From: Isoetes taiwanensis
Taxonomy: Eukaryota > Streptophyta > Lycopodiopsida > Isoetales > Isoetaceae
Direction: 5' to 3'
Assembly (NCBI GenBank): GCA_021234155.1
Contig: JAJEKV010000050.1
Location: 8,796,548 to 8,860,547 of the forward strand
Length of the DNA stretch: 64,000 bases
The notes below the pieces were generated by a model. It was not told the origin of the DNA. It saw nothing but the letters and a program-made list of their open reading frames with translations, and did not search any database. Each line of letters begins with the position of its first letter. Position 1 is the stretch's first letter. Position numbers and translations under genes: made by a program. Shown piece after piece: positions 1 to 11,672 of this stretch.

Positions 1-77
1 CGTTTACTTGAGGTAATGGGCGTGCAGGGATGTTTATCACCTTTAATTGGGCAGGCGAGGTTCCTCATCCGTAGCTC

Positions 78-154
78 GGTTATCAGAAGTTCCATACCTC
101 GATTATCAGAGATTGGCCATAGTAGATTATCAGCTGTCAGCCTGGATTATCAGC
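78..154 (+). repeat. Degenerate ~22-bp minisatellite
   Basis: The hexamer TATCAG recurs at 81, 104, 128 and 148, mostly as GATTATCAG. The spacing of 20-24 bp suggests a decayed tandem repeat. Confidence 0.4.
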
Positions 155-324
155 ATCCGAGGCTGAATTCAGGGCAAAAAAATTCATTTCAGGCTGAATC
201 AAGGGCAAAGATGCACGCCGCTAGTTTGAACCTCCCTGTTATGGCATATCACAAGGTATGAATCAACGATCATGAATGCTGATCCAAAAGCCTACCCGTT
301 AATGTAACGGGCCCATGGTAGACC

Positions 325-460
325 GCTCGAGTATTCGAACCTTGAATGTGCCTGTGGGGCGTTCCCGAGACACCGACATAAATGGGTAGAAGCGACTACT
401 CATAAACGTCTAGACGGTTTTGCCCAGTTGGCTAAGGGCATATCGGTTAGGAACGTTACA
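325..460 (-). other. tRNA-like / SINE-like box motifs
   Basis: The reverse strand carries GGTTCGAATAC near 333-343, which fits the internal B box of tRNA genes. A box-A-like string, TTGCCCAGTTGGCTAAGG, lies near 418-436 but on the plus strand, so the two do not form one promoter. No cloverleaf can be drawn. It may be a scrap of a tRNA-derived SINE or chance. Confidence 0.2.
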
Positions 461-1394
461 GTTTTCATGATTTCAGATCATTACAGTTCATCAGATTCAT
501 GCTATGCAAACGACGCCATGCAAAAGAAACTTTTACAGTCTTATCTGATTTCTGCCATACTTTTATCTTAATCCATTCCTCGGTTCTAATCTGAGCTATT
601 CCAATTACTTCTGGCATGGCTTAAGTGCTCAGCTCCTTAGAAATCATTAGATCTGTGATACTTTTTGCAAGCTTTGAATATGCAATCATAAAATACTTCC
701 ATATTCAATCATGCAAGCTTATTCACGTTCACGCACTTATAATTTAACTCTAAATCCATGCTAAGTTCCAGAGCCATCCTACTGCATCAACACAATTTAG
801 CATGCACAATTTTGCTACGCTAGAAAACCCTAGGTGTAAGGCTTGATCCCCACCTGGAATCCCGCTTGCTTCTTCTGCACTCCAACACGCTCCCAGAGCT
901 CTGCACGCAATTCGCTCCTTCAGCAATCCCTCTACAATCTATCTCCTTCCAAATGCTTTTCACTGTACTTGTATTTATTTTTTACCACCAGTATTCTGTC
1001 CGTATAATCTCTACATATACGACGTATTAACTCTGCATGCGTGATATTTTAATTATTATCCCTTCGCATCCTTATAATAAAATAATACCACAATGTACCT
1101 CAAAATCCTAGGTCCGTTACAGTTAAAGTTCGAGCTTTACAACAAACATTGCATTATTGCATTAACATACACCCGTCTAGTGATCAACTTATAAATGTAG
1201 GGTCGATATTTTTTTCAAGGCTAGATTGATTTTGATTTGTCTTTATTTGTGCATCGCAGGTTTTAATATGCACTTTTCTCAATTGCACAACTCAAATTGC
1301 CCTCACATGACCAAAAAAAACAGGCAACGTCTATTAAGCAAATAGTAAACACTATCCTATATTATAATGTTATAGCGCATTGGATTGGATCCAG

Positions 1395-1506
1395 CCCTAA
1401 ATTGAACGGCTGAGATTCGCTCTTGACATAGATTCGATGGCTTACGCTAGCCCAAAATTGAACGGCTGAGATTCACCCGTGACATAGATTCGAGGGCTTA
1501 CGTTAG
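1395..1506 (+). repeat. 56-bp tandem duplication
   Basis: Two adjacent copies (1395-1450 and 1451-1506) share the core AATTGAACGGCTGAGATTC and end in GGCTTACGYTAG. They differ at a few positions. Confidence 0.8.
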
Positions 1507-1906
1507 TCTTAGTGTGTATGTCTGTTTGCCCTGTTAGTTTTAGCGTGTGTTTTGCCTAATTGGCCAAGGGCAAGATCGCTCATCGTGAAGCCATTCTCCT
1601 TTCTGGACTCCTTCAATGCAATCCTTTCCTTTCATATGTCATCACTATGGAGACTCCGGCTTGCCCTGGCTTTTAGCCATATATTTTCTAATGCTGCCCT
1701 TATAATCTTCACGTTTGGCAATTGATATGATATGTTGTGAATTTATCAAGCCAATTAGGCCCTCAGGCCTCTATGGCAACTATTACAAAAGTTTGAGTGA
1801 AATCTAAGCGCATTAATCCAAGGCGATATATATATCAAAGTTAAGCATTAAATTATACAGATCAATTATGTCTGCCCTTTCCTTCTAAACATCCCGAATG
1901 TAAGTG

Positions 1907-4900
1907 CTAAAAGTATGTGATGATACTGCAAAACGATCTCATTGAGAGTTTACCTCTATACCACCTTATATGTTCATAGGAAAAACATTCCAGAAATGTA
2001 CGACGTTCTGATTCTGGCACCGGTTCAAAGCATCCAACACAATACCTTTCGTGCAAAGGCGTACCATACCACCTACTTGTCTCAATATGCAAATGGTGAG
2101 AAGAAAGCCTCAATTGAGAAATATACATCCGGTTCTTGCGGCTAATACGTGACAACAAATAATCTTGTTCCTTGTAATCCTGTAAAGAATTAAAATTCGG
2201 CTAGGTAAAATTGTTTCTTTGTACTACCTAAATTTCCAATTTTTCATAGCTTGCTAAGTGCTCTTTCTATCACAAAAACTCTTATCTCTAAATATTTTAC
2301 TGAATCTGGCTAGGTATTCAAGCCAAGCCATTTTTCTGCCCACTTCAAGGCATCAGCATACTAGCCTTTATTTTTAGCTTGCTGCAGTGCCATATAGGAG
2401 AGCCTATCCTGCTCCATTGCCAAAATTTTGTTTATATAAGTGATCGTTCTAATTAAAGCTTCGACTTCTAGAGGTAATAGATCTATTTCGGCAAGCAGCA
2501 TGCAATATGGAGTCTGAGACTTAACTCTAAGTTCAAGTAACAAAAATCTTTTCTACACTTGTTCTATTTTATTCCAACCTTTGAGAGAAAGCCCAGGGCC
2601 CCAAATTGGGCAACCATAAAGAACAACAGGCCTTACCTGAATACCAAAAAGTAGTCTCCGCATTTGCCAATGCTCAAAATTGTTTGAGTTACATGTATGA
2701 ATCAGACCATAAAGGGCTCTCATCCCTCCAGATGCACGCTTAAGAGCGGCTGTGAGCAATCTGTAATTACTGGTCATGTCTATTCCTAGATATTTATAAA
2801 CATGTATCTTTTCAAGCGCCATCCCTCCAACCTCAAAGACTGTATTATCTTTATCCCCAATGACCATTATTTTTCACTTTTTCAAATTAATTTGCATATT
2901 TTTCTGCTCATAAAATGCATTTAGCACATTCAAGTGATGTTGCAACCCACTTCCAGTTTTTGAGATTAGCATAATATCATCCGCAAACAAAAGTAATTGG
3001 ATCAAATTCTTACCAAGCTTGCTCTAAAACCCCCAAATCTAGGCATCCACCCTTCGAGCTCATCAATGTAAAGACCAAAAAGCGTTGATGAACAAGGGCA
3101 CCATTGTTTTACACCTATTGTATTCTCTATCTATCTATCTAAAAATACTATCTACCTATCTATTTGATCTGGACCATTGTAAGGAAAAGAGAGCTCAAGC
3201 ATAACACGCTTGTATAGACAAAGTACCGCATATTGGAGCTCTTTTGGAACCCGCATCTCATTTAATCTGGACACTAGATCATTGCGTCTAACCCGATCGA
3301 AAGCTTTTGTTAAATCAATAAAAGCAATGAATCTTTTATTACCTGGACCTTTCGCTCCCTCCGCTAATACTGTCAGCGTCGCTAAATGGTCCAGTGTAGA
3401 ATAATCATGCCTGAAACCTACTTGCCCATTTGCTCGATTACCACTTTCCTCTGCCCAAGTAGATAGTATACTCTCTACCATAGATGCATAAAGTTTCGCA
3501 AAAACATTGCTAACCAATATCATACGATAATTGTGCACATTATCTTTACTACCTGTGAATAGGGATCACTCTATTCAGACACCATTTATCAGGAAACCCT
3601 TTTTGCAACACTTCATTACATAAATCCACCAGGAAACTACTAAGAGAAACCCCTCCCCATTTCAGTAGCTCTACAGATAAGCCATCGAATCACATGCTTT
3701 ACCATTCGACATATACTGCAATGCAGATTTGACATCATCAACAGAATAATGACATCATCTCACCAGAAGAGTCCATTATACCCTTATCTGAATCGTGATC
3801 TTGATATAATTCTCTGATCAAATCTAGCAGACTATCTTTGGAGATATCACCATTTGCGATATGCTTCTTTGTCCAGTTCCAAAACTTTTTCGGTTCCAAC
3901 TCCATTTCATCCATGAGCATTTTATAGTGCATTCTCAGCCAATCCCTCTTTTTGTACTTTACCAGATTCTTATAACATTTTATAGCAGCTTGTGTATCTC
4001 TTGTAGTCTTACAGGCATGTCTAGCATCTAGACAGGCAGTATCAAACCATTTTCTATCCTTATATTTAACACTTTTTGTATTGACGTATCCAAAAGTGTT
4101 TCTTGCTGCTTTCAGAATGATATCTTGCAATATATGGCTTTTCTCTTCTATCAAGACAGGCCATTCTACATCTATTAACATTTGTGTTACACTTTTCATA
4201 TTGCGAAACAAGCTTGTAGTGGATTTTCAGTCTCAAAGGAGGATTTGGAACATTAGTAGCCTCCTTCACTTTTACATCTAGACGTATCATAAGCGGAGCA
4301 TGGTCAGAGTCCGAACTTTTATCCAAGATTCTAAAATCTTTTAAGCATGACATATGGTCCGGATCCCCTAAAAGCAAATCCACTGAACTTTTACCATTCG
4401 GTTGAAAGCCTTTGGAATGTGGAAAGCTGGCTATGCCATTGCAGATTACCATGTTAAAAGATTGGCATAGAGAAATAACATGCTCATCCATTTTATTCTG
4501 CACATAGTCCATAGTTCTTGGAGCCAAAGAGCATTCTTTTCTCTTGACAGCAAAGTTGCTTGTTTGTTGGACAGCCATGCATAACAATCCCTTGTCACAT
4601 ATATAAGCCCTTTATGCCTATAAAGGGATAAAGATTCTCCAAAGGATCATCAGGATTCAAATCTGGGTGATTATATATGGATGCAAGGGGATCTAGCGGA
4701 GCAAAATATACCACAGCTACATAGATATCTTTATGACCAGAATTTAAATGCAGCCAAATAAACTGAGAAAAGACATCTTTCTTTATAATGGTAACTGGAT
4801 TTTTCAAACCTTTCCGTACAAAGCATGCTAATCCGCCCCAACCACGTTGGCTCTGACCAGCCATATTCCAGGTAGAATCAAGAAGATCAAATCCTGGAAT

Positions 4901-5040
4901 TTCTATCAACCTATTGAATTCGTGTTCCCATGTTTTCGTAAAAGCCACTATATCATACTCTTGGAAGAGAGTTAAGCTGCTTAAAGTTTTTTCCTCATTT
5001 AATCCATGTATGTTCCAGACTAGAAGCCTGAGGACTTGAA
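1907..5040 (-). pseudogene. LINE ORF2 pseudogene: endonuclease + reverse transcriptase
   Basis: The N-terminal nuclease is seen around 5030-4200: LLVWNIHGLNE at the start, GWGGLACFVRKGL, then SSVDLLL and SDHAPL, the last being the catalytic SDH motif. The usual GDFN step is degraded near 4590-4560. Reverse transcriptase follows at about 3540-2560 with QVGFRHDYSTLDHLATL, AFIDLTKAFD (motif A) and LLLFADDIML near 2970-3000 (the FADD catalytic box). A tail typical of this LINE class continues through 2543-1907, with QLRLSSHHLHIET and a CxxC-type cluster. At least five frame breaks or stops interrupt it, so it is a pseudogene. The start is placed at the first residues of the nuclease fold because no clear ATG survives. 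Confidence 0.85.
3124..3168 (+). repeat. (CTAT)n microsatellite inside the LINE RT domain
   Basis: CTAT/CTAC units interrupt the reverse transcriptase between its FPYNGPDQ segment and the GVKQWCPCSS segment. The array adds stops and probably arose after the element died. Confidence 0.75.
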
Positions 5041-5044
5041 ATCC

Positions 5045-5735
5045 CTATGCCTTGTTACGGATCACCAGCTTATTGTTGACAATGTATGCATTTTTGCCTT
5101 TCTCCCTTAATCGTTTCATCTCATTGAGCATTTGCTTTCTTTCCTCTTGCTGTACAACTGACAGATCATCATTCAACCAGATTTTTTGACCTTTCAAATG
5201 GCTTCTATGCTGAGTAACTCTATTTTGCGCGTCTACATCTGTGAGGCCGTATTTTGCCTTCATTCTTCTTTCCAATGCGGCGACAATGTATCACTCCTGG
5301 ATCTGATAAGTGCATGGTGTTCTTGAAGAAGACATCCACCACATCAGATATTCTTTCTTCATCATCTTCTTCTACGCCAGCTATTATCAAATTCCTTGCG
5401 TATTATGTTCCGCAATTCTTTCTTGCTCTTGTGCAAATAAATTCTGCACCTGTGCTTCAACATTGAAAGTAATCTTGGTCACCATTTGTTCCGACTCCAT
5501 TCTTCAGAACCTTCATCCTCTTGATTTTCCTCTTGGTTCTCGTGGATATCTTCCACAATACCCTTTACTTCATGGACACCCAGATTCAAATTCTTCATTT
5601 CCTCTCTCACTGCCTGCATTTCCTCTCTCATCAATTAATTTCATCTCTCGCTGCCTGGAGCTCTAATGTCAGGATTCGGATTATATCTTGGTCATCTTCC
5701 GAATCATCTTTTTTTGTTGAAGAACGCTTGCTCAT
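5045..5735 (-). pseudogene. LINE ORF1 pseudogene with charged coiled coil
   Basis: An ATG at 5735 opens MSKRSSTKKDDSEDDQD and a heptad-like acidic/basic stretch. After an in-frame stop the same kind of sequence resumes with repeated EEMQAVREEM-like blocks. The last 76 residues (5275-5045) are rich in Lys, Arg and Glu. In LINEs the first ORF usually encodes an RNA-binding chaperone with a coiled coil, and the position directly upstream of ORF2 fits that role. No RNA-binding fold can be confirmed by eye. Confidence 0.6.
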
Positions 5736-6860
5736 AGCGATTTATGGTTGACGACCTGTTCTAACTGTTCACAGTTACGATGCAATTAGCGCCTAGGTTT
5801 AGCGCCCTATTCTCAAACGCAAACAAAAATTATACTGTTCGATTTCTACAGTTGTGTGTGGCCTTTGCTAATATAACATGATATATGCAGTCTCTTCTGA
5901 AACCCATGTTGCTGTTGGAAATGCTATACTACGACACTCTGTTTGCTTCAAGATTAACATGTATCTATTATAGTCATGTTTATGGTGCTATAACTCCATT
6001 TTCGGCATGCAACCTGCTTTCAGGGTCGGTGGGATTGTTGGTATGTATTCTGCTCAAGCCGTTGAATACTTCGTCTTCATTTCTAAGGATCATTTTTGTG
6101 AAGACATGAACTAGGTTTACTGCATTTCTAGAGTTACAAAAATCTAGATTCATTCATCTCGAAATATTGCACCCTGTGTTACTCGCAGTAGATGTTGTCT
6201 ACCGCTTGGCACCTTGGATTTTGTTGTCCCAAAATATTCAGCACAGATGATAGACACATAAGCTTTAATATGGATGGTAATCGAGACAAGGGGTAATTGA
6301 TCAAAACAATTTCCTTTTTTAGGACTTAAAAATGTTTCCTTTCTGCATAAAACATGCAGTATTCTTTGTTGTTTCTATGCAGCACACTGCAGGTGCCCAA
6401 CATTTCAGAAAAAGACAATAATTTTGGAATGGCAACACTCTAAGTCCGTTTGTCGATGGCAACACTCTTTTTTCTTCTTTTTGCCCTTAACCTCTGTATG
6501 ATGTTTTATTCCTCTTTATGCTTCATCTTCAGGTTTTTTGATAGGGAATAACAGACAGATGCATTTGAAGATTGAATTATGTAATGCTATTATTTAGGTA
6601 GTGTAAAAGATCAGATTGTTGGAGATTTGTTACTCTCGAGGCAATATTATAATGACGGGGGTGAGCTTTGAAATTATAGCAAGCAAGATTGTAAGCTGCC
6701 TTTTCCATGGTTGTCTAGCAAATTTAGGAAACATGATTGTCCTTTTACGTCATTGAACTTGAAATCTTGGGTTTGCAATCCAAAATTGAGGATGCTACTT
6801 AAGTATAAAGTGCCACTTATGAGCCCCCACGGTGAGGCATATGTCCGATGATGGGCTAAT
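5736..6860. other. Region without a recognised gene
   Basis: Two short plus-strand coding-like stretches are visible. AVSSETHVAVGNAILRHSV (about 5888-5950) follows a TATGCAG acceptor-like site. FGMQPAFRVGGIVGMY (about 6000-6048) runs on to a TAG near 6112. I do not recognise either; they could be exon relics. Nothing else stands out. Confidence 0.3.
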
Positions 6861-7596
6861 TTGTGGCGAAGTGCAAAGGTCCGACGCAAAGATTACAAGA
6901 TGGCCAGCAGCAGTCTCAAAGATGAACATGTGAATGAGTTGGATAATCTCCTCCATAGTGGGAGCTCTATTGGTGCAAGGGCCAGATTATCATTGCATGC
7001 TCATGATAAATGTATTGCATCTATTGATCGCATTCCTATAGATGCTTTAGACGTTATAAATTGCATTGGCAGTAAACAAGACTGCCAGACATACCAAATC
7101 CAGATATTGGGAACCTTGTACTTTAATGTAAATGACTATTATACTGGCATTGTGTGGAGAGGCCACGATAGAGCCGCATCATGGTTATTGGCTGACAAGT
7201 ATATCTGTTTCAAGAGCCCAAGTCCAGCACTGGCCGCACCCCTTGGACTTGCCCCTGAGGTCTTTTGTGGAGATGAGCCACAGGAACCAATGGTAGTCTT
7301 GCCATTCATGAATGGAGGAAGCTTTGCAGAATTGCTTGACCATCTGCTGAGTCAATTCTCTTCTTATAGGAGATGGTAAAATGCAACGCATAGTGCTCCA
7401 AGAAGGGTTGACATGAAGATAAGTGCGGAGTGGAAAGCCAAGATGAGAACGTCCCCGAAATAGCTCTCGCTCTTGCTAAAGGAGTCTATGTCATCCACGC
7501 TCCAGGTTGGACGCACAAAAAGCTCAATTGCAAAAGGGTCAAACTTTGATGACTCCCTTGCCAATGTGTGGATGGATATTGGTGATTGGGACATGA

Positions 7597-7631
<35 letters not shown>

Positions 7632-8097
7632 AAGGAGCAAATGCCCAAGTTCAAGAGTCGTTATACACTACAAGACGGAATGGTATGATATCCTTGGTGG
7701 AAGAAGAGAGTTTTTACAATATCACCAGATGACCAAGCATCATGGGGGCATGAGATATCTGACATATACTCCATGTGATACGTTTATGAGATGCTCCTTG
7801 ATTTTGTCCAGGCATGCAATGCGGCTTATTGGGTTGTGTGTTGAGATAAACCTAACAACCGACTGATACTCTGGCACATTGGACATCATCCAAAATATGA
7901 AGGTCCAAATGATGATGGATAGAGAGCTGGTGCACATGAATCGGCCATCTATTGTTAGCGTCATCGATGTCTTCAAAACAACGTGCCTTTCTTCTGATAT
8001 GGTTGTGAAAGAGAGACGGCATATGAAGTATGGGGATCCACTTAAGATGGCTAAGCTACTATTAAATGCTTGCAAGAAGAGATTAATATAATTTTCT
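6861..8097 (+). pseudogene. Protein-kinase-domain pseudogene
   Basis: A 172-residue open stretch (6861-7379) carries a hinge-like VVLPFMNGGSFAELLDH. In another frame near 7452-7550 lies ALALAKGVYVIHAPG followed by WTHKKLNCKRV, matching helix E and the catalytic loop (family form HRDLKxxN, here HKKLNCKR). MDIGDWDMT near 7570-7600 sits where the DFG loop belongs. Beyond a T-run, SWGHEISDIYSM near 7737-7772 matches the subdomain IX pattern D-x-[YW]-S-[FM]-G, although the Gly codon is replaced by TGA. NRPSIVSVIDVF near 7939-7974 resembles subdomain XI. The order and spacing fit an Ser/Thr or Tyr kinase fold. The lost catalytic Asp, several stops and frame changes mark it as dead. The kinase subfamily is not recognised. 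Confidence 0.7.
7600..7629 (+). repeat. T-run of about 30 bases
   Basis: An uninterrupted T-run splits the kinase pseudogene just after its DFG-like position. It could be the tail of a small minus-strand retroposed fragment or slippage. No target-site duplication is obvious. Confidence 0.8.
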
Positions 8098-8171
8098 CTT
8101 TCCATTTGAGGCTTGTTCCAACAAACAATTGTTTTTCACAAAACTTATTAATGGAAAAGTAAATTATTAAT

Positions 8172-8238
8172 GGAAAAGATATTTGTTCAAAGCCAAAATA
8201 TGGTAATAGTTAGGACCACTTTAATACTTTAACTTAAA
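8172..8238 (+). repeat. Dispersed repeat, copy 1 (second copy at 11598)
   Basis: The segment begins GATATTTGTTCAAAGCC and ends TTTAACTTAAAGG. It is clearly homologous to 11598-11672. Its class is unknown. Confidence 0.7.
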
Positions 8239-8267
8239 GGACATATGTACATCATAACTTCATCTAA

Positions 8268-8632
8268 AGTGCCATGTCGGCATCAAACCCTAGATATTGT
8301 GTGCCACATCATCAAGCCCTAGATTGTAAATGCCGTGTGGCACAATCTAGGGATTGATGTTGTGGCACCACACACAATCTAGGGTTTGATAACATGGCAC
8401 TTTAAATGACATCATCAAACCCTAGATTGTAAATGCCATGTCGCACGATCTAAGGTTTGATGACATGGCACATATAATCTAGGGTTTGATGACATGGCAC
8501 TTAAAATAATGTGGCATGCATAATCTAGGATTTCATGACGTGGCACTGAAAATGCCACGTGGCATAATCTAGGGTTCGATGCATGACATACAGGGTCTGA
8601 TAATATGGCAACCTAGAGTTTGATGCACCACA
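8268..8632. repeat. Foldback-type array of a ~24-bp motif in both orientations
   Basis: The unit ATCTAGGGTTTGATGACATG recurs with variation about ten times. The first copies are mostly in reverse orientation (CATCAAACCCTAGAT) and the later ones forward, and GGCAC/GTGCC flank many copies. The transcript could fold on itself extensively. No coding sequence is present. Confidence 0.8.
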
Positions 8633-8674
8633 TACATATATACTTGTTAATTTTATAATATTATAAGAAGACAC

Positions 8675-9123
8675 ATAACCAACACATAACTACCATTGAC
8701 ATTAATAAATATAACCATTGGATCCAACACATTTAAATTAAAATCCCCCTTAAACCCCCTTTGGTTTGGGTGCATATTCACACGGGGGGTGACTCCGGGC
8801 ATCGAGAGCTGTCGGATTGGCATATTCGCCCTTTATTCCATAATCTACACCGTACGTAAAGTTCCTCATTTGTGGGGTATGCAAGTACAAAATTTGTTAT
8901 ATTGTATAATAAGATTCGCAAAATACTATAAGATTTCAACCTAAATATTATATGGTGTTGATTTAAATGCGTCAAAATACAATTATGAGGGCTCTCGGCC
9001 CCTAACGCCACCCCCATGTGAATATGCACCCAAACCAAAGGGGGTTTAAGGGGATTTTAATTTAAATGTGTTGGATCCAATGGTTATATTTATTAATGTC
9101 AATGGTAGTTATGTGTTGGTTAT
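8675..9123. mobile_element. Short TIR element (MITE-like), copy 1
   Basis: Inverted arms of about 105 bp close a 449-bp element. The left arm begins ATAACCAACACATAACTACC at 8675, and its complement ends at 9123. The arms run inward through GGATCCAACACATTTAAATT and AACCCCCTTTGGTTTGGG with few mismatches. It encodes no protein and would need a transposase elsewhere. A 5-prime-truncated relative lies at 40557-40890. No target-site duplication could be fixed. Confidence 0.85.
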
Positions 9124-9780
9124 TATACTAAAATTTTTTGCCCTTCTGCCATAAAAAAAAAACTGACGTGAGAATATAAAAGACATTTAAAACATGTAGC
9201 AATATGTGTTATGTGTTTATGTTAATAATGTTAATGATAGCTATGTGTTGGTTGTTATATCGGAAAAAAATGAAGAAACCAAGGTAAATGCATAGAATAA
9301 AATAAGATGACGAGTATAACAAAAGAAGCTGTAAATGGATGCAAATCCCGTTTACATTGTTTCAACTAGTAGTAAAAGAAAGGAAGTGGAATATGTAGTG
9401 GAAAACTGCGGATTCTGCTACCTTTGCGCCTCGGCAAGATAGTGCAAACGAAATTAAAATGTGAACTTTAATTTCAAAGTACAAACTATGAGAATGCATA
9501 TTACAATCATACCTAGCATATGTGATGTATAATCATCCGCTATCTCCATCCATCAAACCACCTTTATACAAGCCCATTCCGTGCCCTAGGCCGCCACTAA
9601 CGAAGTCTTCTTCCATAATCGTGTCATTTCTCAACAATTCATTCCCAATGCTCTTAACATCTCTCATAACACCATAATGCATCATCTACGCTTTGCAATT
9701 GCATCCGTGATTTGAAGTGTTGTACATGCTCGTTTCAAAGATTTCAGTACCGTAACCTCAATCGGTTCATGCATAGTAGA
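9124..9780. other. Unassigned spacer
   Basis: AT-rich DNA between the TIR element and a decayed gene. Apart from the duplicated terminus at 9219-9266 I see no features. Confidence 0.5.
9219..9266 (+). repeat. Extra copy of the TIR-element right end
   Basis: GTTAATAATGTTAATGATAG followed by CTATGTGTTGGTTGTTATAT repeats the terminal sequence that closes the element at 9123, about 100 bp further out. The 40.5-kb copy ends in almost the same words, so this may be the true family end. Confidence 0.65.
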
Positions 9781-9789
9781 CGCTCATGC

Positions 9790-10680
9790 TTACCTTTTTA
9801 CTTTTGCAGCCCAAATACCGAGAATTTGAGGCTTCATGCTTAGCATCTTCGATATGAATCCCCTGTGTTTACCCGCCGCATTTTTGTAAGCTTTTGCCGT
9901 GAACGTAGCGGCTTCCTTTTCAAAACCTTTGGCCATCAATCCAACGCTGTGTGATAGCTTCGGATATGGAACCAACACTCTCTTTTGTCAATAAGTAATG
10001 ACTTACATAACCGCTTCACTTTTCTCTCCGCGCATATCTCTCCTTCACATGATGGAGTCTCAACCGATAAAAAGACTCAAACCGTAAAAAATCCCGAACA
10101 CTTGATGATGCTAACTTTCTTTCCCATTCACAAACTACTAATCTCTCGCATTTCCCCGCTCTCAATGTCATGCGGGCTTCTCCTTCTCCCGAATCTTACG
10201 TTTGGTGTTTTGGAGAGACTACGGATGTGCCGCTTCCTCGCGACCGAATGGACCATGAGTTCAAGTGGCAACGGAGGTCATTTATGGTTGCCTCTCAGTA
10301 GCTAATGCGACTTGTATTCTTGTTCTAAAGTCTCTCGCTTTTCTCTTGCAATCTCTTCTAGGATCTAAAGCATGCATCTCTAGTGCTCTAAAATGCCTCC
10401 ACGTAACCAAGATAACATTCTCCTGCTGCTTGTGGCAGATCTATTTTCTCGGCTGCCCTAACCTATTAGAGCGAAGTTGTTCCGCTTTTTCATGTCAATC
10501 ATCCGCCTAGAGTTCCTAATTTCCAGCTCCATCCTCCTACATTTCTCATCTCTCAAATCTTTGGTTCCTCGCCTCTTCCGCCAACATATGGTATTCCAAA
10601 ACTTTTCTTTCCAACGCTTGATCCTATCTACTTTACCTACAAAGCTACAGGAGGCCAAAGAACGTAACATGGAGATGGAA
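9790..10680 (-). pseudogene. Decayed gene with coiled-coil C-terminus, unrecognised
   Basis: Minus-strand coding-like blocks lie at 10670-10458, 10300-10150 and 9978-9790. The first holds KVDRIKRWKEKFW and, after a frame change, MLAEEARNQRFE, then RRMELEIRNSRRMIDMKKRN. That amphipathic, Arg/Lys/Glu-rich helix resembles the tails of plant trihelix/Myb-like or NAM-associated proteins often encoded by transposons. That resemblance is an inference from style only. The last block is KGFEKEAATFTAKAYKNAAG-like and basic. Frames change between blocks. Confidence 0.35.
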
Positions 10681-11454
10681 GTCGCGAGCTGACCAAAGGC
10701 TCAACACCCCATTCTCGGTCCTCGACCCCGTGCCCGATCCCAAAACCATTATCAACTAAAATAATCAGATATGCAAAGACTAAACAATGTGCTTCGATTC
10801 CATTATTTGAGGAAGCTCAAATATAGTTATTCCGATTGATAGGGGCCGTTGCCGTCGTCTAAAGATTAACAAAAGAAAAAAAAAAATATATAAAATTTGA
10901 CCTGAGCTAAGAACTCGCGTGACAGATTGAAATTCGTGGCCTTTTGCTTTTCTCGCTCAATCCGATGCCTAGCTAGGCCGCATGGCTAAACCGTGCACTT
11001 ATCCCTTTTCTCAAGAAAAGCCAGTTTCCGGAGGGGCCATAGCCATATGTATCACTTCGTTTTTGGCATGAACTTTAAGCCCTATTCCTGAATCACCCCA
11101 ATCGGCTTGTTCTTTTGGTACGCTCTTCCGAAATCGAATTGAGACCCTATTTTGCCTTTGGTTCTATTGGGGAGAAGCGCATCACCGGCGCTCCCATTCC
11201 CTCGACAAAGGCCAAGGCCACCTTCCATTCCCCATACCCACACGCTTCGCGACCGCCTATGAGACCTGCTTGAATCCGACCCACGGCCTATAATCACGTA
11301 CGTTGTTGCAGATTTGTAAGTCCGGCTTCGCGTCTCTAAAAATGCTATCCACGAGGCTTGCATGTTCAGCCCCTAAAAATAAAAAGAGGGTTTTGTTGTG
11401 AGCCCTTGGATGTTGGACCATTGAAAAAAAGCTAAATCGACGACTAAGAAATAT

Positions 11455-11580
11455 TGCACTCTAGATGTAATGACAGTACATCCATTCAAATACGCCATGA
11501 AATCTTAGGAAAACCTTTGTGAAAAGCGTACAAAAACACAATGAAAACCCCCTGTTATTATGCTACATATTGATGGGTGC
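11455..11580 (+). repeat. Dispersed repeat shared with 43013-43140
   Basis: Both copies carry TGCACTCTAGAT, then CTTAGGAAAA and GTACAAAAAYACAA, then ACCCCCTGTTATWATGCTA and ATATTGAT. Its class is unknown. The copy here lies upstream of the dispersed repeat at 11598. Confidence 0.7.
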
Positions 11581-11597
11581 AAGTGCACCATCATTTA

Positions 11598-11672
11598 GAT
11601 ATTTGTTCAAAGATATTTGTTCAAAGCCGAAAATACAGTAATATAGTTAAGATTATTTTAATATTTTAACTT
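11598..11672 (+). repeat. Dispersed repeat, copy 2 (first copy at 8172)
   Basis: It repeats AGATATTTGTTCAAAGCC and ATATTTTAACTTAAAGG, with a short internal duplication of TATTTGTTCAAAG at its left edge. Confidence 0.7.

Larger units (their letters stand above)
1..1906. other. Unassigned intergenic DNA
   Basis: I see no convincing coding sequence here. The stretch holds a degenerate minisatellite near the left edge, tRNA-like box motifs around 330-460, and a two-copy 56-bp repeat at 1395-1506. The rest is AT-rich and unassigned. Confidence 0.5.
1907..5735 (-). mobile_element. Decayed two-ORF LINE (non-LTR retrotransposon)
   Basis: In minus-strand order the element has an ORF1 relic, then an ORF2 relic with an apurinic-type endonuclease, a reverse transcriptase and a C-terminal cysteine-rich tail. 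The order matches LINEs that encode an endonuclease/exonuclease/phosphatase-fold nuclease, which move by target-primed reverse transcription. Stops, frameshifts and an internal microsatellite make it inactive. No clear poly-A tail or target-site duplication was found, so both outer edges are approximate. Confidence 0.85.
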
